Shown one piece after another: positions 49,402-54,712 of a stretch of 54,712 bases of DNA. Source of the stretch: Rhodospirillales bacterium (GTDB taxonomy: Bacteria; Pseudomonadota; Alphaproteobacteria; Acetobacterales; Acetobacteraceae); NCBI GenBank assembly GCA_025352565.1, contig JANXTF010000017.1, forward strand, positions 1 to 54,712, given 5' to 3'. The translations under genes and the position numbers were made by a program. The notes beneath the pieces are model-generated. The model was not told the DNA's origin and did not search any database. It saw only the letters and a list, made by a program, of their open reading frames with translations. Positions within the stretch are counted from its first letter, which is position 1. Every line of letters begins with the position of its first letter.

Positions 49402-50526
49402 CTACGGGGCGATGACGAACTTGCCACCCTGCATCACAAGAACGACCACGCCCTCGACCGAGGCCGGGTCGCGGCCCGAGGTGAACGAGAACGGACCCAT
49501 CACGCCGGAATAGCGGGTTTTGCCGAGGGCCGCCGCGACCTTCTCGGTGTCCGCGGCACCGGCCGCGTCGATGGCGGCGGCCATGATGAACATGGCGTCA
49601 TAGGCCTGGGCCGCGAACTGGTCGGGGTCCCTGCCGTATTTCGCGTTGAAGGCCGCGACGAATTTCTGGTTGGTGGCGTCCGGCTTGCCGATGAACCACG
49701 GGCTGCCGACCAGCAGGCCATCGGCGGCGGCCCCGGCAATCTCGCCGAGCTTGGGCGAGTTGGAGCCATTGCCGCCGACGAACAGGGTCTTGCGATCCAT
49801 GCCGAGGCTGCGGGCGGCAAGCAGCACGCCCGAGACCGGCTCGACCAGCGCGGAAATGCCGATCGCGTCCGGCGCCAGGCTTTTAATTTTGGTGATTTGC
49901 GCCGAGAAATCGGTGTCCTTGCTGCCGAAGGTCTCCTCGGCGACGATCTTGAGCCCGGCCTTCTGGGCCGCCGCCTTCATCACGTCGTAGCCCGACTTCG
50001 AGAACGCGTCGTCGTTGGCGTACATCAGCGCGATGGTCTTGACGCCGCGCGAGATGGCCTTGTTCAGCGTGACCGGGATCACGTCGCTTTCCGGCAGTGC
50101 GTTGCGGAACACGTAGGGGCCGATCTCGGTGATGCCGCTTGCGGTAGTCGAGGTCCCCAGGATCGGCACCTTGCGCTCGTTGGCGACCGGGCCCACGGCG
50201 AACATCTCGTTGGACAGCGTCGGGCCGATGATGGCGATGACCTTGTCGCGCCCGATCAGCTTGCGGGCGGCGTTGATCGCCTGGTCCTTGTTGCCGGCGC
50301 TGTCCTCGACGGTGAGCGCGATCTTGCGGCCGCCGAGCACGCCCCTCTGGTTGATGTCGTCGAGCGCCAGTTCGAGGCCGGCCTTGATGGCGATGCCGTA
50401 GGCTGCCGCGGGCCCGCTCAGAATCTCGATGGCGCCGACCGGCACGGGTTGGGCCTGCGCGCGGACCGCGAGCGGACTTGCGGCGAATGCGGCCACGAAT
50501 GCCAGTGCGAAGGTTCTACGAACCAT
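49402..50526 (-). CDS. livK: Branched-chain amino acid-type ABC transporter substrate-binding protein
   Basis: This 374-residue periplasmic binding protein (Leu/Ile/Val or amide type) has a signal peptide of about 23 residues ending in A-V-R-A-Q-A. The mature domain opens with V-P-V-G-A-I-E-I-L-S-G-P-A-A-A-Y-G. The D-S-A-G-N-K-D-Q-A region and the I-G-P-T-L-S-N ligand loop follow. The ATG at 50526 has GGGAGAG upstream. The ligand is not certain; LivK-type proteins also take up amides, aromatic acids and other amino acids. Its place beside D-amino-acid enzymes makes an amino-acid ligand plausible. Confidence 0.92.
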   Translation of the reverse strand: MVRRTFALAFVAAFAASPLAVRAQAQPVPVGAIEILSGPAAAYGIAIKAGLELALDDINQRGVLGGRKIALTVEDSAGNKDQAINAARKLIGRDKVIAIIGPTLSNEMFAVGPVANERKVPILGTSTTASGITEIGPYVFRNALPESDVIPVTLNKAISRGVKTIALMYANDDAFSKSGYDVMKAAAQKAGLKIVAEETFGSKDTDFSAQITKIKSLAPDAIGISALVEPVSGVLLAARSLGMDRKTLFVGGNGSNSPKLGEIAGAAADGLLVGSPWFIGKPDATNQKFVAAFNAKYGRDPDQFAAQAYDAMFIMAAAIDAAGAADTEKVAAALGKTRYSGVMGPFSFTSGRDPASVEGVVVLVMQGGKFVIAP

Positions 50527-50611
50527 GGACGTCTCTCCCAACACGACTTTCCGCGAAACTACCACGGCAATGTGAAACACGGTCAACCGGTAACCAGAGA
50601 AGCCGCCGCGA

Positions 50612-52387
50612 TCAGACCCGCGCGGCAACTCTGGCCGCGTCCCGCCTGACCTTCGTGGTGGCATTGCGGGCCGCCTCGGTCACGTTGAACATTTCCAGCA
50701 TGTCCATGTCGTCGTCCTGCACCGGCGTCAGGGCGGCGTCCATATACAAGCGCGCGTTGGGATCGCGCTTCAATCCGCGCCGCACCCGGCCGATGCGCCA
50801 GATCACCCCGGCCAGGCGAACATGTTTGACCACGGTGTCCCACGCGTATCGAGGATAGAACACCAACGGGTTTTCCACGGGGAAGCCAGGCCGGCGGTCG
50901 GTGCGGACCTTGAGGCGCAGGTAACCGCCTTGCAACGGATGGACGTGCTCCAGCGTCACGCAGCCCCAGAACCAGATCAGCAGAAACATCATCTTCCCCG
51001 GGCTGATCCCGGTCGCCATCGCACGGCGCATGATCGTCTCCATGTGCTCGGGCGTATAATAAGTCTGCCACGCGAGCCGATAAGCGCGCTCCCATTCGTC
51101 CTTGGACATCGTGGGGTGAGCGGTGCAGGCGTGTTCCAGGTCGTATTTGTTCATGTCCGGGTCCATGGCGATCCCGGCCGTCCATAGCTTCTTGTGGTCT
51201 TCCGAGCCCGGCAGCGGGGTCAGGAAAAAGAACTCCAGCAGATCGAGCGGCAATTCGCGCTGAATGATGCGGATGTCGCGCAGGATGCTGTCGAGCGTGT
51301 CGTTGGGGAAGCCCAGAATATAACCGGCATAGGTGAAGCACCCCACGGCCTTCCAGGCCAGCAGCATCTCGCGGTATTCCGAGATGCGGTTCTGCTTCTT
51401 TTTGGCTGCCAGAAGATTATCCGGATTGATGTTCTCGAGCCCGATGAAAACGCGGGTGACACCGGCGCGCGCCGATTTCTGGATGAAATTCGGGATCTTG
51501 TGGCAGAGCGTGTCCACCTGGATAATGAAGCGGAAGAACAACCCTTCCTGTTCGCGCATGGCGATCAGGCGGTCGAACATCATTTCCCAATTGCGGTTGC
51601 GGGCAAAATTGTCGTCGGTAATGAAGAAATGGTCGATCCCTTGTGCGAGATTGCGCCGGATCAGCGCCTCCACGTCATCGGCGGAGCGGTAGCGGGACTT
51701 GCGGCCCTGTACGTTGATGATGGTGCAGAACGAGCACTGAAACGGACAGCCGCGCCCCGCATCGAAACTGCTCAGGCGGCTGCCGGTGCGGGCGATGCGC
51801 TCGGCCGGAAGCATGGGCGACGGCTGGCCCTCCAGTCCGGGCAAATCATCCATGTAATTGTAGATCGGCTTGAGCGTGCCCGACATGGCGGCTTGCAGCA
51901 CCTCGTCCAGGCGGCCTTCGGCCTCGCCCGCATACAGGGTGATGCCAAGGTCGAGTGCCGCTTGCATATCCGGCTGGATGCCAGGGAGCATGGCCACACA
52001 ACCGGAGACGTGAAAGCCGCCGATCGCGACCTGGATGCCGGCGGCCCGCAACTTCCGCGCGATGTCCATGGCGCGGGGGAATTGGTTGGACTGCACCCCC
52101 ACCAGCGCCACCAGACCAAGCCCGCCGGCCACCTTGATCGACCGGGCGATCCGCTCCGGCCGGATGCGGGTGTTCGTCTCATCCGCCTCGAAAATGTCGA
52201 TCTGGGTGTCAGGGCCGAGAACCTTGCGATCCTGGCAATCGATCGCCAAGCCGTAGAGCGCGGCCAAAGTGTTCGACGGAATGGCCGAGCGCAACCATTG
52301 GATGACATAGCCTTCGTCATCGTAATGCGAGGGTTTCAGCAGATAAAGCTGAAATCGTTTCGGCTGCGTGAGCACCGCGCGGTTCAT
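50612..52387 (-). CDS. B12-binding-type radical SAM protein of unknown function
   Basis: This is a 591-residue protein. Residues about 30-170 form a cobalamin-binding-like Rossmann domain (V-A-L-V-G-V-Q-S-N-Q-F-P near residue 93, A-I-G-G-F-H-V-S-G near 121). No clear D-x-H-x-x-G cobalamin ligand motif is seen, so cofactor binding is uncertain. The radical SAM core carries Cys214, Cys218 and Cys221 in C-P-F-Q-C-S-F-C. A C-terminal region of about 200 residues includes a hydrophobic I-S-P-G-K-M-M-F-L-L-I-W-F-W-G segment, which may touch the membrane. The start used is the ATG at 52387, with GGAG upstream; the frame is open for 44 more codons, which look non-coding. It lies alone, so the substrate cannot be inferred. 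Confidence 0.87.
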   Translation of the reverse strand: MNRAVLTQPKRFQLYLLKPSHYDDEGYVIQWLRSAIPSNTLAALYGLAIDCQDRKVLGPDTQIDIFEADETNTRIRPERIARSIKVAGGLGLVALVGVQSNQFPRAMDIARKLRAAGIQVAIGGFHVSGCVAMLPGIQPDMQAALDLGITLYAGEAEGRLDEVLQAAMSGTLKPIYNYMDDLPGLEGQPSPMLPAERIARTGSRLSSFDAGRGCPFQCSFCTIINVQGRKSRYRSADDVEALIRRNLAQGIDHFFITDDNFARNRNWEMMFDRLIAMREQEGLFFRFIIQVDTLCHKIPNFIQKSARAGVTRVFIGLENINPDNLLAAKKKQNRISEYREMLLAWKAVGCFTYAGYILGFPNDTLDSILRDIRIIQRELPLDLLEFFFLTPLPGSEDHKKLWTAGIAMDPDMNKYDLEHACTAHPTMSKDEWERAYRLAWQTYYTPEHMETIMRRAMATGISPGKMMFLLIWFWGCVTLEHVHPLQGGYLRLKVRTDRRPGFPVENPLVFYPRYAWDTVVKHVRLAGVIWRIGRVRRGLKRDPNARLYMDAALTPVQDDDMDMLEMFNVTEAARNATTKVRRDAARVAARV

Positions 52388-52539
52388 AGGTCTGCTCCAA
52401 CCGCACACCCAGGCGTATGCGCTGCTCGACAGTCTAAAGGCAAAGACCAGACGCCACCAATCCGCGATGCGGCCAATGGCAGCCGCCATCGCCCGCCGCC
52501 CGTCGCCGGACGGCGGCATGGTCGGTCATCGGGAAGGCA

Positions 52540-52743
52540 TCAGGCGAGCTTGAGGTTGGTGGCGGCGGCCTTGCCGCGCTCCATGGCGACGTCGTAGCTG
52601 ACCTTCTGGCCGTCATTCAGGCCCTTCAGGCCGGCGGCCTGCACGGCGGTGATGTGAACGAACACATCCTTGCCGCCGTCCTGCGGCATGATGAAGCCGA
52701 AGCCCTTGGTGGCATTGAACCATTTGACGGTGCCGATAGCCAT
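52540..52743 (-). CDS. cspA: Cold-shock protein (CspA family), copy 1
   Basis: This 67-residue single OB-fold protein binds RNA and single-stranded DNA and acts as an RNA chaperone. RNP1 K-G-F-G-F-I and RNP2 V-F-V-H-I are intact. It ends [11 protein letters not shown]. It differs from the second copy at 52872-53075 at only about ten positions, so the pair arose by tandem duplication. The start at 52743 has GAGGAG about nine bases upstream, and its leader contains a GCCCG/CGGGC hairpin near 52768-52781. Confidence 0.95.
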   Translation of the reverse strand: MAIGTVKWFNATKGFGFIMPQDGGKDVFVHITAVQAAGLKGLNDGQKVSYDVAMERGKAAATNLKLA

Positions 52744-52796
52744 GGATCGTAACTCCTCGCTCAGTCCCGCCCGCATTCGGGCGTGGGGTGGAAACG

Positions 52797-52853
52797 CAGA
52801 AAAGCCGCAGCCTCGACGATCCCCGGATGGCGGGAGGTCATGAGGATGCGGCT
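52797..52853 (-). terminator. Rho-independent terminator of cold-shock copy 2
   Basis: The stem AGCCGCA/TGCGGCT (52853-52847 with 52809-52803), extended by CCTC/GAGG after a mismatch, is followed on the minus strand by TTTTCTGC. It lies 19 bases after the stop of the upstream copy, so the two copies are probably separate transcripts. Confidence 0.7.
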
Positions 52854-52871
52854 GATCGGAAGAGGTGAACT

Positions 52872-53075
52872 TCAGGCGGTCTTGAGGTTCGTCGCGGCAG
52901 CCTTGCCACGCTCCATCACCACGTCATAGCTAACCTTCTGGCCTTCATTGAGGCCGCGCAGGCCAGCGCCCTGAACGGCTGTGATGTGAACGAACACATC
53001 CTTGCCGCCGTCCTCTGGCATGATGAAGCCGAAGCCCTTGGTCGTGTTGAACCACTTAACAGTGCCGGTAGCCAT
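52872..53075 (-). CDS. cspA: Cold-shock protein (CspA family), copy 2
   Basis: This 67-residue OB-fold protein has RNP1 K-G-F-G-F-I and RNP2 V-F-V-H-I, and is nearly identical to copy 1. The ATG at 53075 matches the start of copy 1. The open frame continues upstream as non-coding leader, and the GGAG upstream is about 12 bases away, a rather long spacing. It is followed by its own terminator. Confidence 0.95.
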   Translation of the reverse strand: MATGTVKWFNTTKGFGFIMPEDGGKDVFVHITAVQGAGLRGLNEGQKVSYDVVMERGKAAATNLKTA

Positions 53076-53382
53076 AACTGCGTCATTCTCCGTGGTGGTC
53101 ACCCCGCGCGACATCGCGCGGGCGAGACAATCGGGTCGTGGTACGTCTTGAGAGCACCCGAGCACGGAAGCGCAGCAAGCCAAGCCAAACACGATCGCGC
53201 GGGAAGGTGCGCAGAAAGCCTGGCGAGAGTCAATTGCAATGACTTTGGCAAGATCGCTTATCGGTAGGCGGTTTGTTACAGGAGTGGGCTGCGGCGCGCA
53301 AGCCATTGGCGGATCGGGATTGGTGCGGTGCGGTACGCGCTTCCCTCCCGCTCCCCCTCGCCACTCCCTTGCGGACGCAAAG
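53076..53382 (-). promoter_or_regulatory. Leader/promoter region of cold-shock copy 2
   Basis: This is a gene-free stretch of about 300 bases. It contains a perfect CCCGCGCG/CGCGCGGG hairpin (53103-53122) about 28 bases upstream of the start codon, as expected of structured cold-shock leaders. An AT-richer patch around 53225-53245 (minus-strand T-T-G-C-A-A-T-T-G-A-C) could supply a -35, but no convincing -10 follows. No other gene is seen. Confidence 0.35.
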
Positions 53383-53410
53383 AAAAAGGCGGGCCCGAAG
53401 ACCCGCCTTT
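53383..53410 (-). terminator. Rho-independent terminator of groL
   Basis: Nine-base perfect arms AAAGGCGGG/CCCGCCTTT close an 8-base loop, followed on the minus strand by more T's (CCTTTTTCTTT). It lies about 26 bases after the groL stop. Confidence 0.88.
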
Positions 53411-53436
53411 CCCAATTGTCACGGCTCGTGGATGGA

Positions 53437-54712
<1,276 letters not shown>

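Noticed and set aside
52388-52519. N-terminal extension of the radical SAM protein by 44 codons
   Set aside because: The extension does not resemble the family. The ATG at 52387 has a GGAG site and gives a normal start.

Overview
The window is GC-rich chromosomal DNA from an alphaproteobacterium, most likely of the Rhodospirillales/Acetobacteraceae type. This rests on gene order and protein style, not on a database search. The supporting features are the block dnaE - lolD - lolE - proS - DUF1467 - RNase J - coaX - birA - nuoN to nuoA, the array tig - clpP - clpX - lon - hupB, a short prolyl-tRNA synthetase, and a small DUF1127 protein. Both edges cut genes: hutU on the left loses its C-terminus and groL on the right loses its N-terminus.

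Layout. 1-987 (minus): the start of hutU with two small doubtful ORFs upstream. 1098-7178: an export cluster made of a TolC-type outer-membrane channel and an unusual GAF-PAS-transmembrane-MacA/HlyD fusion (plus strand, ATGA overlap), facing a secreted protein, an ABC ATPase and a MacB-type permease (minus strand). 7372-8615: a LysR regulator divergent from a DUF1127 protein. 8641-19884 (minus): dnaE, a Uma2 nuclease-fold protein, lolD, lolE, proS, a 400-base gap holding a candidate small RNA, a DUF1467 protein, RNase J, coaX and birA. 19884-34191 (minus): a complete, tightly coupled 14-gene respiratory complex I operon, nuoA to nuoN. 34306-41335 (minus): tRNA-Asp, tRNA-Val, hupB, lon, clpX, clpP, tig and tRNA-Leu. 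41415-46044 (plus): dadA, a threonine-synthase-like enzyme, a D-threonine-aldolase-like enzyme and a fumarylacetoacetate-hydrolase-family enzyme, which look like an amino-acid catabolic cluster rich in D-amino-acid enzymes. 46087-50526 (minus): a livKHMGF branched-chain amino-acid-type ABC importer. 50612-54712 (minus): a B12-binding-type radical SAM protein, two nearly identical cold-shock genes, and groL.

How the parts work together. Most of the window is housekeeping: replication, lipoprotein sorting, translation, RNA decay, cofactor ligation, respiration and proteostasis. The most unusual system is the export cluster at 1098-7178. All components of a MacAB-TolC-like tripartite machine are present, but the periplasmic adaptor carries cytoplasmic GAF and PAS sensory modules on the other side of its single membrane helix. 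The second most interesting item is the candidate small RNA at about 16127-16263. It has an extended -10 element, a strong hairpin, an anti-Shine-Dalgarno-like C/U-rich linker and a canonical terminator.

No CRISPR array, rRNA, insertion sequence, integrase or prophage gene was seen.
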